Assembly (NCBI GenBank): GCA_014925825.1
Contig: JACGCK010000013.1
Coordinates: 619,044-683,043 of the forward strand
Direction of reading: 5' to 3'
From: Pholiota molesta
Lineage: Eukaryota; Basidiomycota; Agaricomycetes; Agaricales; Strophariaceae
Length of the DNA: 64,000 nucleotides
The stretch's first letter is position 1, and every line of letters starts with the position of its first letter. This document shows, piece after piece, positions 53,341 to 64,000 of the stretch. A model generated the notes under the pieces. The model had not been told where the DNA came from, searched no databases, and worked only from the letters and a program-made list of their open reading frames with translations. The position numbers and the translations under genes were made by a program.

Positions 53341-55332
53341 AGACTAGTAGCAACGGCTCCTAAAACAAAGGAAGACCCTACCTATCAGTTTAGACCACAA
53401 GTGGGCGAACCTCGTACAACAGTACCGGCAAAGCCTAAAACAACTAGAACAACCAGAAATTCAGGAGACGCGGGGCTTACACCACCGTACGAGAAGCCAG
53501 TTCAGAAAAGAGTTACTCGTAGAAGCGATACGTTAGCTACCAGCGAATCCAAAGGATCATTGCTAAGCATAGGAACTAGCAGCCAACGGTCAACGACACC
53601 CATACGGGAAGAAAGTCAGAGTCGGGGCCCACTCACTGAAGATATCACTGAAAGTGCTATTTCGGAATACCGGGACACTTTAGAAGGAACACCAACTTCT
53701 ATTGGATCCAGTCAATTTCAGGAAAGTGATACTTTTAGCGGCATTGTGAAAAGCGAGGAAGAAGATTTATCTTTTGCTTTCGCTCAACCCCAATCGCTAC
53801 CAGATACATTCCAAACCCCTCCAAAAGTTAAAACAATGTCTAAAGCAGAAATGCCGACGAAGAGGTCCAAGGAGGCACCAGAGTTCGATGAAAAAGAGCC
53901 AGAAGGTTTACCTCGATTCTTCGAAGACCTGGAGGTACTCTTTAAAAGATTTGGAGTAGATGAAGCGGACAAGAAAGGATATGTAGGGCGATATGTAAAG
54001 CCCAAGGTAGAAGAAGGATGGAAGACGTTAGATGGGTATCGCGGGAGTTACCAGGAGTTTAAGAAAAGTATCCTGGATGATTATCCTGAAGTGATAGCCA
54101 TGAGTCGGGGCTCTATTACCAAGTTAGAGCAGATATGCAAAGAATACCAAAGGCTTAGCGAACTCGATTTGCAGGAGATCCTTCAATTCAAAAGATGCTT
54201 CAGGGCAGAAGCATCCAAGTTAACGAGGGAACCAGCCCTGTTAGCTAACCACACGTTGGTTGAGAAATTCTCCAAGGCATTGGTCCCTGAATTCCGAGAT
54301 CGAGTATTCAGCCAGCTGGACTCAAACAGAAGGAATGATGAGCAGTTTCGAATGAACGTGAAGAAACTGGTGTTAGATCCAAATAATCTTCTGAAAGACC
54401 CTACGCATAACCGGCCAGAGGATAAGTTCACCCTCGATGAAGTCATAAGGATGACAGAACAATTAGCTCGTGGTCGAAACCCAGGACAATCTTCGATTCT
54501 AGATGTTCCGGTAGCTACAGCCAGGACGGCAGAAACGCCAGTCCGAGTCAAAACAGAGAATATAGAGTTTACTCTAATGGAGGAGATTCGTAGCCAAATG
54601 GCAAATATGCGAGATGCGCAAGATGTGAGCCGGAAAGAGATGCAGGACATACGCCGGTTTGTGCAACAGACACAGTCGCAAAACCAGCAGCTAGCACAGA
54701 TGGCGGCAGCGCCGTCGGCTCCACAGCAGCTAGAGGGCCCAGGGCTGTCAAGTTATCAACAGCAGCCTCAGTATAGGCCAAGCTATAACAGCAATCGCTT
54801 TCAAGGGTCGAACATGCAGTCTGGATGGAAATGCTTCTATTGTGGAAAGCTAGGGCATCAAATTAAGGATTGTCAATCCAAGGAAGCTCATTTAAAAATG
54901 GGTTACATTGAGAAACGGGAGGGAGATCACCGACACTATATAACAGGTGGCGGGGTCCTCAGATTCGACGAGGATAAATTACCTATTGAGAGAGTGGAAG
55001 AGTTTCATGTGAAACAAAAGTTAGCTTCAAACTTTTATGCCAAACCTCAAAGAGGAGTTCTACAGCTGGCACATGTTCTAGACCAGGCAAAACCCAGTTC
55101 ATTATATACCAATAAACCAAGGGATCGCAGGGACAGACTATTAGAAAAGTTGGAGCAGCAGCTAGAGCAGATTCGTATGCAGCCACCTCCGGAGGAAGAC
55201 GAGGAAGAACCAGACAAACTTGAGACATACAGTCGCCAGTACCACGAGGTAGCTAACAGGGTACGACAAGAACGAATGGAGATGGAAACGGAGTTCTCTG
55301 ATGAGGATTCGGGTTTCTACAACGTCCAATGA
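53341..55332 (+). CDS. Gypsy Gag
   Basis: Open from 53341 to the TGA at 55330-55332. No ATG exists before MSKAEMPTKRSKEAPEF at 53836, although the frame upstream looks protein-like (Ser/Thr/Pro-rich), so either a non-ATG start or a lost start codon. Capsid-like segment LPRFFEDLEVLFKRFG to about residue 330. A C-terminal CCHC knuckle reads CFYCGKLGHQIKDC (54829-54870). Then a Gln/Glu-rich tail. The stop overlaps the next start (ATGA at 55329-55332), suggesting coupled reinitiation. Confidence 0.85.
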   Translation, partial: RLVATAPKTKEDPTYQFRPQVGEPRTTVPAKPKTTRTTRNSGDAGLTPPYEKPVQKRVTRRSDTLATSESKGSLLSIGTSSQRSTTPIREESQSRGPLTEDITESAISEYRDTLEGTPTSIGSSQFQESDTFSGIVKSEEEDLSFAFAQPQSLPDTFQTPPKVKTMSKAEMPTKRSKEAPEFDEKEPEGLPRFFEDLEVLFKRFGVDEADKKGYVGRYVKPKVEEGWKTLDGYRGSYQEFKKSILDDYPEVIAMSRGSITKLEQICKEYQRLSELDLQEILQFKRCFRAEASKLTREPALLANHTLVEKFSKALVPEFRDRVFSQLDSNRRNDEQFRMNVKKLVLDPNNLLKDPTHNRPEDKFTLDEVIRMTEQLARGRNPGQSSILDVPVATARTAETPVRVKTENIEFTLMEEIRSQMANMRDAQDVSRKEMQDIRRFVQQTQSQNQQLAQMAAAPSAPQQLEGPGLSSYQQQPQYRPSYNSNRFQGSNMQSGWKCFYCGKLGHQIKDCQSKEAHLKMGYIEKREGDHRHYITGGGVLRFDEDKLPIERVEEFHVKQKLASNFYAKPQRGVLQLAHVLDQAKPSSLYTNKPRDRRDRLLEKLEQQLEQIRMQPPPEEDEEEPDKLETYSRQYHEVANRVRQERMEMETEFSDEDSGFYNVQ

Positions 55333-56600
55333 AGGAGACTAAAGTGCTAGCTCAGACCGCAAGGAAGAGTGCTTTTAAAAGACCGGAGGACGTTAATAAC
55401 AGTAAAATCACGAAAATGAAGACAAGAAGTCGAGGCCAACACAAAGGATCAGAAGATGGAGAGAACAGTGATAGCGATGACGAAGAACCGCGGTTTACGC
55501 CGCCAGTAAAACCCAAGAAAAAGAAAATGGAAACTCCCTATATCACGAGGGAAGCGCCAAAGAAAGTAGAGTTTGAGGAGATACCATTGGACCTGGAAAG
55601 AAGCAGGCGAAATGGAATGATACCCTACGTAGATGTCCCCAGAATGGACCCTGCGCTTAAAGCTAGGATAGCGCCGCGAACTGAGCCTATCCCGATCCTA
55701 GAAAAGAGAGAGCCGGCGTACACGCATAAAGCACCAGTGGAGATGGATGTCGACGTCCCAGCCATCTTTAATAGGATGAAAGAGACACCGATCACTCTAA
55801 CTCAACGAGAGTTTTTGGGTGTTATCAGTCCGAGATGGAGGAAACAGTATGCGGACGAGTTAGCTATGAAACGTATACCCACCATTCCTGGTAGCGAGCA
55901 GAAGGTCTCCATGATAGAAGAATTGGAGCGATGCAAAAATATAGATGGAGAGCCCTATGAGATATATCATCTTGGAAAAATAGAAACCCCTGTATTCAGG
56001 AGGTCTAGTGAACAAGATAAGGGTGTACCTAGTGAACAAGATAAGGGTGTACCAGAAGGTTCTTTCATTATTGAAGATCCCGTTGAGCAATATCTCAACA
56101 CCCTGGACCCTTCACAAAGAGCGAAGAAGGTGTTGGTAGCGAGAGAATCACACCCTTTGAAAGTGATCTATCCAGTCATAAATGGGACGGGACAGGAGGA
56201 AGCCTTGCTCGATCCAGGCTCGCAGATCATCTCAATGGCAAAAGACGTAGCCATGAAATTGGGAGTCTCTTGGGACCCTAACTTGATAGTTAACATGCAA
56301 AGTGCGAACAAGCAAGTCGAAAGTACCGAAGGGCTAGCCAGAAACGTACCATTTAGATTCGACGATTTAACGTTGTATCTACAAGTCCACGTCATGTCAA
56401 ACCCCGCGTACAGAGTACTACTAGGGAGACCCTTTGAAGTGTTAACAGAACAGGTCACTCAGAACTTTAGAGACGGAACACAGCTGATAACTATAGCGGA
56501 TCCTAACTCTGATCGAAAGAGTACAATGACGACGTACGATCGAGGGAGAGGCCGAGGGTCATACGACGGGAACCTGAGGATCCTTTTCAGACTTCGATGA
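55329..56600 (+). CDS. Gypsy protease region
   Basis: 423 codons beginning at the ATG that overlaps the gag stop. A basic/acidic N-terminal half leads to a retropepsin-like domain with the active-site motif LLDPGSQI (about 56206) and YRVLLGRPFEVL near the C-terminus. The DPGS variant in place of D-S/T-G is usual in agaricomycete gypsy elements. An in-frame 24-bp tandem duplication (56007-56054) repeats SEQDKGVP. The frame closes at 56600; sensible coding continues in the next frame, so an indel probably separates it from pol. Confidence 0.8.
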   Translation: MKETKVLAQTARKSAFKRPEDVNNSKITKMKTRSRGQHKGSEDGENSDSDDEEPRFTPPVKPKKKKMETPYITREAPKKVEFEEIPLDLERSRRNGMIPYVDVPRMDPALKARIAPRTEPIPILEKREPAYTHKAPVEMDVDVPAIFNRMKETPITLTQREFLGVISPRWRKQYADELAMKRIPTIPGSEQKVSMIEELERCKNIDGEPYEIYHLGKIETPVFRRSSEQDKGVPSEQDKGVPEGSFIIEDPVEQYLNTLDPSQRAKKVLVARESHPLKVIYPVINGTGQEEALLDPGSQIISMAKDVAMKLGVSWDPNLIVNMQSANKQVESTEGLARNVPFRFDDLTLYLQVHVMSNPAYRVLLGRPFEVLTEQVTQNFRDGTQLITIADPNSDRKSTMTTYDRGRGRGSYDGNLRILFRLR

Positions 56601-56601
56601 T

Positions 56602-59600
56602 TTGATGAACAGTCAAGGAGATGTCGCATTAATAATAGAAAGGGATGACCAGACAGGGCAGTGTATGATTATTGGGGAGATGAAACCTCAAGATGGTTTG
56701 GCCTTTCAAGAAAAAGAGTTAAGAGATGTATATATGGAACAAGCAATTCCGGAACGAAATCTAGAGGATGAGGATAGGGAGAAATTGTATAAATATTTCT
56801 GTCAGACCTCTCATGTAAAGGATCGAGAAAAGTATTCCTTACAACCACGAGGAGTATTTGGACAAGTAGTGGAATGGGAGCCGGAAAGGACGGTAGATCC
56901 CCAACCCGAAACAGTGTCAGTGTTAGCTACGAAGAAATATAAGAAAGTCGCAGACAAAGTGAGGCCTGTATATCAGGACTTGCCAGAGAAATTTAGGATT
57001 GTTAGGAATATTACGGGAGACCCGTTAGCTAACATGCCCAAATTATCACCACGGCCCCCAGAGTTCACGCCTACGGGAAGGTACACCCAAGAGCGGAAAG
57101 AAGCGTTTGACAAAGTCCATGAAGGGGATTTCTTGTGGCCTGAGGAACGGAAGTTAGTTCATCAGCTAGTTATGCAACAAAACAAAGGTTTCGCATGGGA
57201 TGATTCAGAAAAAGGAAGATTTAGATCCGACTTCTTCCCCCTGTAGAGATTCCAGTAGTGGAGCATGTGCCATGGGTGTTGAAGAATATACCGATTCCCC
57301 AGGAATGCACCAAAGGGTGTGTGAGTTTATAAAAACCAAAATCGATGCGGGGACATATGAGCCGTCGAGCTCGTCATACCGTTCGAGGTGGTTCACAGTG
57401 TTAAAGAAAGATCAAGTATCTTTTAGGATTGTACACAGTTTAGAACCATTAAACGCAGTAACTATCGCACATTCCGGATTGCCACCAGTAATGGAAACAT
57501 TGGCAGAGCACATAGCGGGCCGCGCTTGTGGAGCAATTTTGGATCTATATGTGGGATACGATGAACGACTATTAGCAGAATCATCCAGAGATCTAACTAC
57601 TTTCCAGACCCCGTACGGGGCCTTGCGGCTAGTAACATTACCAATGGGTTGGACTAATTCAGTGCCAATATTTCATGAAGATGTCACGTATATCCTCCGT
57701 GAAGAAATACCTGAATATACAGAGCCCTACATTGATGATGTCCCGGTCAGGGGTCCAGCGACGAGGTACGAATTGGAAGGGGGAGGCTATGAAACTATCC
57801 CTGAAAATAGTGGTATCCGCAGATTCGTATGGGAACATTTAAATAATGTTAATCGGATAGTGCAACGAGTGAAATATAGCGGAGGAACTTTCTCTGGTTA
57901 TAAATCAACCTTGTGCGCGGCGGATATCATGGTGGTAGGACATCTGTGCGGCTATGAGGGAAGGAAACCAATGCCAGACAAAGTACATGTCATTCTTAAT
58001 TGGGGAGACTGCAAAACGGTTAGCGACGTGAGGTCGTTTATGGGAACAGTTGGATTGTTAAGAATCTATATCGAGGACTACGCGACAAAAGCGGAGCACA
58101 TACAAAAATTAATGAGGTCGAGCGTAACGTTCGAGTGGGGAGACAAACAGAGAGAGAGCATGGAGTTGTTAAAACAAGGAGTCAGGGATGAAAAGTGCAT
58201 AATCCCTCTAGACTACTCAGCACCGGGGGCTATAGTGTTAGCTGTCGATACTTCGTGGAGAGCTATTGGATTTTATATCTACCAGGAAGATCTGGCAGAT
58301 AAAAAGAAGAAGCGCTACGCGCGTTTTGGTTCAATACTCTTAAATGAGAGAGAAGCGAGGTTTTCACAACCGAAACGAGAGCTATTTGGTTTACTGAGGG
58401 CGTTAGAAGCTTGCATGTACTGGCTTCTAGGTTGCCGAAAACTAGTAGTAGAAACCGATGCTAAATACCTGAAAGGAATGCTGGATAATCCAGGAATGGG
58501 ACCGAACGCTACCATCAACAGGTGGATAGACAAGATCCTAATGTTTCATTTCGAGTTAAGGCATGTACCAGGAAAAACCTTTGGACCTGATGGATTATCC
58601 CGAAGAGAAGGACAACCTGGTGATGAGGTCTTCTCAAATACAGAGGAATTCGAAGATGGGCCAGTAGGGCCACCGGAATTCAGTAAATTAAATGAGGAGG
58701 ACGAAGACCCGTGGGTGTTAGATAGGTTCAAAGACACCATCGACACCAGGGGAGGCTATCAACAGCAATTGCAACCACAGATGAAAGACAACGAGCATCT
58801 GGCAACTAGTGTAAAATCCTTTGCAAAAGAATGTAGAAAGGCACGCTCAGAATATGAGTTAGAAAAACAAGTAGTAAGACATTTGATGGCCGCGAAACAA
58901 GTCCCCGAAGAACAGGAGAAATTCTTGGAACAATATATGCTACGGCCTAGTCCACCGCTATATGACTTCGAAGAAGAAGGAGATCCTGAAGCATACGATG
59001 AATCAAATAGGACCCCGGCGGGGCAAAGTACCGATGAGCGACTACCATTAGTTAAACTTTGGTTGAAAGACCCAACTAAAGGAATAGTGGGTATGAGCAG
59101 CCGGGAGTATCACAACTTTACGAGATTTGCAAGGCATTTCTTTATTGATGGGAAAGAGTGTTTGTACCGAAGAGCTATAGACGATACCCATAAACTTGTG
59201 ATAGCTAAGGAAGATCGAACTAGAATGATGCGGTTGGCACATGACAATCTAGGACACAGAGGCTCATACGCAACGCGGATGCTGTTGTCGGAGCGATTTT
59301 GGTGGCCGGAACTAGAAAGAGATGTCCATTGGCACGTCAAGACATGCCACCTGTGTCAAGAAAGACAAAAGACCATGATTCAGATACCAAGGACAGAAAC
59401 TCATATGCCATCAATATTCCAAGAACTACATATTGATACCATGCATATGTCACCAGAATCATATGGGTATAAATACATAGTTCATGGAAGGTGTGCGCTA
59501 ACGAGTTGGGCAGAAGGACGAGCGCTAAGAAAGGAAAACGGCGAGACAATATCGGCCTGGCTGTTTGAAGATATAATTTGCCGGTGGGGTTGCCTTCGAG

Positions 59601-60493
59601 AAATCGTAACCGATAATGGAGGTCCATTTGGCAGGGCTTTAGAGCACCTTAAAGCAAAATGGGGCATAGACTGGATCACCATCTCATCTTATAATTCGAA
59701 AGCGAATGGCAAGGTGGAAAGGCCACATTGGGATATACGCCAGATGCTCTATAAGGCGTGTGGAGGGGAACATAAAGCCAAGAATTGGTTTAAATACTTC
59801 CATTATGTATTATGGGCAGACCGGGTATCAATCCGAAAAGGTTTAGGATGCTCGCCATTCTTCATGGTCACAGGAGCGCACCCCGTATTACCGATGGATA
59901 TTGTGGAAGCTACGTGGTTGGTAGAACTACCTGATGAGATATTAAGTAGCGAAGACTTGATAGCTTACAGGGCCATCGCGCTAGCTAAGCATAAGGTCCA
60001 TATAGATGATATGCGAAAGAGAATATCAAAAGCTAAAAGAGATTTGATACGGAAATTTGAAGAGAAATCAGCATATAAAATCAAGAACTATACCTTTAAG
60101 AAAGGCGATTTAGTTCTAATGCGAAATTCACCGGTAGAAATGTCATTAAACCGTAAAATGAAACGACGATGGGAAGGCCCATATATCGTGATAGCTAGGA
60201 AAAGTGGGGGAGCCTATATCTTAGCGGACATGAGTGGAAAAGTGTTCAAGGATAAAGTAGCAGCGTTCCGGGTTATACCCTACTTCACAAGAAGAGCTAT
60301 CAAGTCTCCGGAGACGTTAGATGCGGCATTGGATCAGAGCCCAGAAAATATTAGAAAATTAATGGAAAAATCGGATGATGAAGGGGAAGACCATATAGAA
60401 AAAGAAATCTATGATGAGGAACCGCTCAGGTCAGACGCTGAAGAAGACGAGGACGACGCGGAGGCATGGTGGGAAGACACACTATGGCCCTGA
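56602..60493 (+). pseudogene. Gypsy pol: RT-RNase H-integrase (frame-broken at the 5' end)
   Basis: 56602-57246 encodes the pre-RT spacer (FTPTGRYTQERKEAFDKVHE, FLWPEERKLVHQL). At about 57240 the frame moves (one base missing in a C run) to give VEIPVVEHVPWVLKN, and moves again near 57317 (one base missing in a G run) to the long frame 57200-60493. RT: GTYEPSSSSYRSRWFTVLKK, YIDD catalytic box (about 57729). RNase H: VLAVDTSWRA, RELFGLLRALEA, VETDAKYLKG. Integrase: HHCC zinc finger (HDNLGH...CHLCQ, about 59240-59360), DDE residues in HIDTMH, VTDNGG and KVERPH, then a GPY/F-type module (RRWEGPYIVI). From 57320 the enzyme core is uninterrupted and all catalytic residues are present. Confidence 0.88.
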
Positions 60494-60620
60494 GGCGACC
60501 AAATTTATTCAAGCATGGCAACGATGGCCTCAGGCATAAGAGAATACATGTTGGAACACTAGTACAACTAACCCAGAAAAGGAAGAAAGTGGGTAGTAGA
60601 AAGGGCTATTTAGGAAAGCC

Positions 60621-61931
60621 TTAAGCAGCTGCTATGTCAAGGGTGCTGTGGATTTTAGTAATGGAATGAAGGACGAGGTCGCGTTGCTTGAGCAGGAAAG
60701 CAATCTGGTGCTGGATCCGGATTAATTCGGCTTTCAGGTCACCTTCAGCTTTGCGATAACCAAGTTCCGGCCCATCGTCCATATTCGCCTTTTCTAAAAC
60801 ATCATGTGCTTCTCTGATAAGAGCAGAAGTAGAGTCGTTATCCGCGGTAATGAGAGACGCTGCACAAAACCAAAAAAAAAAAAAAAAAAAAAATAGTCAT
60901 GGTTAGTGAATAGCCTTGGCGAGATCTATAAACAGCTAGGGGACTTACCAGCGACAAGAGAACTGGAGTCGTTGAACGTATAATTAAGGCGTTGACGCTT
61001 GCCAGAGTCGCTACCGCGGTCGATTTCGGCCAGGGCCGAGGCTGTTAACAATCGAGTAGCCTTAAAATAGGCAGATGAGAGAATATCCATGCCAGGAACG
61101 TCAGCATACTCGAGGCGTACCGTTTCAGGACGCTTGGTGGACACCTGTAAAATTAAGATAAACAAGTCATGTCACAGCCGGAAGACAACACAAAAGACAA
61201 ACCTGGTGGGCACCGGATCGCACAGGGGGATCGCGGCGCTTGCGAGAATTAAGAACCTCGCCATTGGAGACACCAGGATCAGTCACGGTGTCCAGACTGG
61301 GCGACTCGTCCACTGCGTTAGCATCGTCCACGGCCATCTGCTTGAATTTCAGCCAAAGATTAATTAAGTCATGAGCATCTTTCGGATAGTCCACGGCTTA
61401 AAGGGAAAAGTTCAGTACCATATCGGGGGTGGGACAATCCTCGGAAAGGGACAAACTTGGCACGGGGAGATTTTGATTATTCTCGCCCAACGCTTTGTTC
61501 TTTCCAGAGCGTTGAGCACGCTAGGAAAAGAACAAAGTTAGTAAGAGAATGATCAACAAAAAGGAACAGTTAGCTACCGGGCCAGTAGGAGCGCTTTTAG
61601 CAGTAGCGTTCTCCTTGCCAGCTACGAGGCGCTGTTGACGCAAGAAGGAGACATGGAGTTCCCTAACATCCTTCCCAGCAGAGGAAAGAACATAGTTGGG
61701 TCTCTTCTGAAGGACGTCTTCAAGGATTTGGTACACCTGAGAAACCATATCGCTAGCTTGGGTGTTCCCGACAACGGTTGGAATCAGCGAAGCCCAGCGG
61801 CGCAACAACACGCAAATGTCTTCAAGGTTCGAGGTATAATTATCGACCGAGATACCGGGGACATCGCGAAGACCTTTGACCGTAGCGATCTTGGCCTTGA
61901 GTTCTTTGAAGCCAGGAAGATTGCCAGTCAT
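60621..61931 (-). CDS. Spliced antisense gene 3' of gypsy pol, function unknown
   Basis: Starts at ATG 61931 (MTGNLPGFKELKAKIATVKG), exon 1 to 61578. Further exons read RAQRSGKNKALGENNQ, DYPKDAHDLINLWLKFKQMA, RPETVRLEYADVPGMDILSS and a last exon ending LHSTLDIAAA-type at the TAA 60621-60623 (LKAELIRIQHQIAFLLKQRD). Exons are separated by short introns, one with a 22-T polypyrimidine tract (60872-60893 on the plus strand). Phases fit at all but one junction, where the donor near 61450 is ambiguous. The protein is helical, Lys/Arg/Asp-rich and has no domain I recognise. It ends 128 bp from the pol stop, tail to tail, and may belong to the element. Confidence 0.6.
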
Positions 61932-62240
61932 TGAGCAGAAAGAAATGGAATGGCAGTGTAATTTATAGAAAATAGGGCACCAAGAATTAAAAAACAAGGC
62001 ACCTTAAAGAACAGAATAGCTATTAAAGAAAAGCTAGGAGGAATGGTCAACTAAGACGTCTAATAGTGGAAAATACTATTTACGGACAAAGTACAATCGC
62101 GACCACAGGATCTGAGGAGAAATAAACGATAAAATCATGTGATTAACAAACGAGAAAAGTGGATAGTGCCGGAGCGATGTCATGGACAAAGACCCAAAAC
62201 GTTAGAATGTAGTATCTCCGTCAGCATTTGCTGGGGAATG
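61932..62240. other. Spacer between antisense genes
   Basis: AT-rich, promoter side of the antisense gene; nothing else seen. Confidence 0.3.
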
Positions 62241-63117
62241 GTTCTATCCCTACAAAAAAAAGGGGATTAATCATACATCCCAATGCAGGATGAAGATCTA
62301 CATACCACGGATGGTTGATAGCTGGTGATTAACGCCATAAGGATTTCCAGCGCAAGTATACCCTGGTTTACGGCTGGAAGGATAATCGAGTGAAAAGAGA
62401 TCTCATCGTGATAGATCTGCCTGAGCAAAAGGAGAGACCGTTCAAGACCCACGACCCAGACGACATCTTGAACCTCGACGGATATATGTCGCTGAAGGAT
62501 AATGTCGTCTAAGTAAATGATGAAACAAAAAGGAAAGAAGTGAAGACAAAGGAAGCATACGAGGTCGTGGAGAATTCCTTGAATGGCATGAAGGGCGCGT
62601 TCGTTATGTGCACCGTACACACTGTCAAAATTCTCGATAGTCTCCATAAGGATATAAATAGGGAAGCGGCGGGGGAAAGATTCTTCTTCCAAAGTACAGG
62701 AGCTGCGCAAGGCTGGAGCCAAGCCAAGGACTGTGACAACTGGATACTTAGGTACTTGTACAGAGGACTAACGGAGGTTGACCATGTTGCCGGCACCAGT
62801 GGCGGGCGCATTCTCGATGAACAGCATAGAAGGAAATAATCGTGAAACATAACATGTGATCGCCACGAAGTTCTGCGGTGGTGAACCGATAGTTAAGCTA
62901 TCATAGCCAGCGATTAGTTGGGATTTGGTCCATTAACTAGCGACCTCACCACGAGAAGTAGCAAGTGCCTGGTTAAAGGAAATGTTGGTTGAATTAAAGC
63001 AGCTGGTGGGGTCCGCAGGGTGTCCATAGAGATAACTATCTGTATAAACCATGCAATCCGAACACCTTCTACAAGGCTGCGAGGAAAAGCTGGAAGCGCA
63101 GGAGGAATACTCATCCT
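62241..63117 (-). CDS. Second spliced antisense gene, function unknown (model tentative)
   Basis: Exon-like blocks on the minus strand: MSIPPALPAFPRSLVE (about 63117), MLFIENAPATGAGNMVNL (about 62823), APALRSSCTLEEESFPRRFP with METIENFDSVYGAHNERALH (about 62722-62570), then after an intron VEVQDVVWVVGLERSLLLLR and HDEISFHSIILPAVNQGILA to about 62290. Donors and acceptors exist between the later blocks and the phases agree. The 5' part is not resolved. No domain recognised. Confidence 0.4.
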
Positions 63118-63503
63118 TATCGTTCGGATGATGATTTCTATGAATATTGAATAGCGATTGAATTTATACGATCCAATAAAGATGAATATTAAAACAACAT
63201 TGATTCCAGTAACTACGCCCAATAAACAGCAGACAACTGAGGACAGTTGATTTTATTTTTGCTGGGGGGAGATGGAATGGAATGAAAGGAGATGGCAACA
63301 TCTATTGAAATATGGAGGTTAAATTTTTAGAATTTACTCGAAATATTCAGATAAAACAACACGGTAGAATGATGGTTTAGGATACAGAAAGATATTTATA
63401 TCTTTAGAACGCCTAGCTATTCAGCCTGAAGAGCATGAAACAAAAGCATGGGCTTGGCAATGGCAGCCACAGAACCGCTAGCAAGAACGAGGAATCATTA
63501 GTT

Positions 63504-63990
63504 CTAAGTAAACACGGAACATATGAGAAAATCTCGTACAGGAATAGGTGAACGGGGTTGACGGTCAAAAGCATCCCGAAGGAGTCGCAAAGTATAGGCA
63601 TCGTTGCAAGGAACGAGAGGCCCTGCGACTTCGATCCCTTGTAAAATAATAAGACGAAGGCAACGACTTCGGCCTCAAGAGCGGTGTTGATATGGACTAG
63701 TAATTGAGGATGTCGGCGCAAGTCCTGAGAGAAAGGTGCAAATCACACTACAAAGGGAAATACAGGATTAGAACCTTGGGACATCAGCAGACACAGTTTG
63801 AACGAACCAAAAACTCGAGATTGTCCCGAATATACTCGAAAGCGAGTATAGGGTCAAGGTCCAAACAAGCTTGGATGTCCTCTTCGTACTTAAAAGATCG
63901 AAGGCGATTGTGGAGAACAGTGTACAATACAGTACGCGCCTCAATGCCGAAATCGGCGAAGCGACCTTCGAGAAGTGGCGACACTATCAT
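63504..63990 (-). CDS. Third antisense gene fragment, function unknown (partial at window end)
   Basis: MIVSPLLEGRFADFGIEART, then YEEDIQACLDLDPILAFEYI (63990-63790), an intron, DLRRHPQLLVHINTALEAE, and after another intron AGPLVPCNDAYTLRLLRDAF ending VRDFLICSVFT at about 63504. The frame is still open at the right edge, so the start may lie outside. No domain recognised. Confidence 0.4.
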
Positions 63991-64000
63991 ACTGGTAGGA

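Larger units (their letters stand above)
53341..60493 (+). mobile_element. Ty3/gypsy retrotransposon coding region
   Basis: gag, protease, spacer and reverse transcriptase-RNase H-integrase in order RT-RH-IN, which defines the Ty3/gypsy superfamily. Coding parts occupy all three plus frames. LTRs not located, so the element's true limits are unknown; the 3' LTR may lie beyond the window. Confidence 0.9.

Noticed and set aside
52481..60580. LTR pair starting tgttgga at 52481 and 60550
   Set aside because: Only the first seven bases agree; the following 80 bases are unrelated, so not an LTR pair.
62900..62935. Pepsin-like IGSPPQNF string in the second antisense gene
   Set aside because: Isolated short match with no DTG active site or second lobe; not evidence for an aspartic protease.

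Overview
The window is nuclear DNA of a filamentous basidiomycete, most likely an Agaricomycete. The evidence is dense short introns (about 45-75 bp, GT-AG with a few GC-AG), an expansion of TKL-type kinases with agaricomycete-style accessory domains, an Sfp1-type zinc-finger factor with long Q/A/P tracts, and a Ty3/gypsy element with the basidiomycete-type DPGS protease.

Layout. 1-2.7 kb: gene with four copies of a dsRBM-like half-repeat and a Pro/Tyr-rich tail, with several reading-frame breaks. 3.2-4.3 kb: PhyH-family 2-oxoglutarate dioxygenase. 4.9-5.5 kb: SUMO, in six small exons. 6.3-8.7 kb: Atg22 relic and an mpaB/rubber-oxygenase-family gene (minus). 8.7-14.2 kb: long non-coding stretch, GC-rich from 10 kb, with an imperfect tandem duplication. 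14.2-17.7 kb: Sfp1-like transcription factor. 17.7-22.3 kb: no convincing gene. 22.3-28.7 kb: second mpaB-family gene, a TKL pseudokinase and an Atg22-like vacuolar transporter. 29-30.2 kb: TAF11. 30.5-41.3 kb: duplicated block of an APH-like phosphotransferase plus a TKL kinase with a HeLo/MLKL-like N-terminus; the second copy carries an NB-ARC ATPase between helical bundle and kinase, and its APH partner is a pseudogene. 42.6-47.1 kb: hAT transposon with perfect 8-bp target duplication inside an 81-bp minisatellite. 47.5-49.5 kb: fourth TKL kinase, fused to two C2H2 fingers. 50.9-51.3 kb: TA-flanked MITE. 53.3-60.5 kb: Ty3/gypsy gag-pol. 60.6-64 kb: several spliced antisense genes of unknown function.

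The most interesting material is the kinase cluster at 25-49 kb. Four related TKL domains share a pre-kinase linker but carry four different N-termini: none, HeLo-like bundle, HeLo-like bundle plus NB-ARC, and two zinc fingers. One lacks the catalytic aspartate. Bundle plus kinase is the layout of animal MLKL, and bundle plus NB-ARC is the layout of NLR receptors, so the locus may be a fungal immune or programmed-cell-death module under rapid remodelling. Direct repeats flank two of the kinase units. The mpaB-Atg22 pair is also present twice in inverted order.

Several frame breaks (dsRBM-like gene, Atg22, gypsy pol) look like one missing base in a G or C run, so some apparent pseudogenization may be assembly error.
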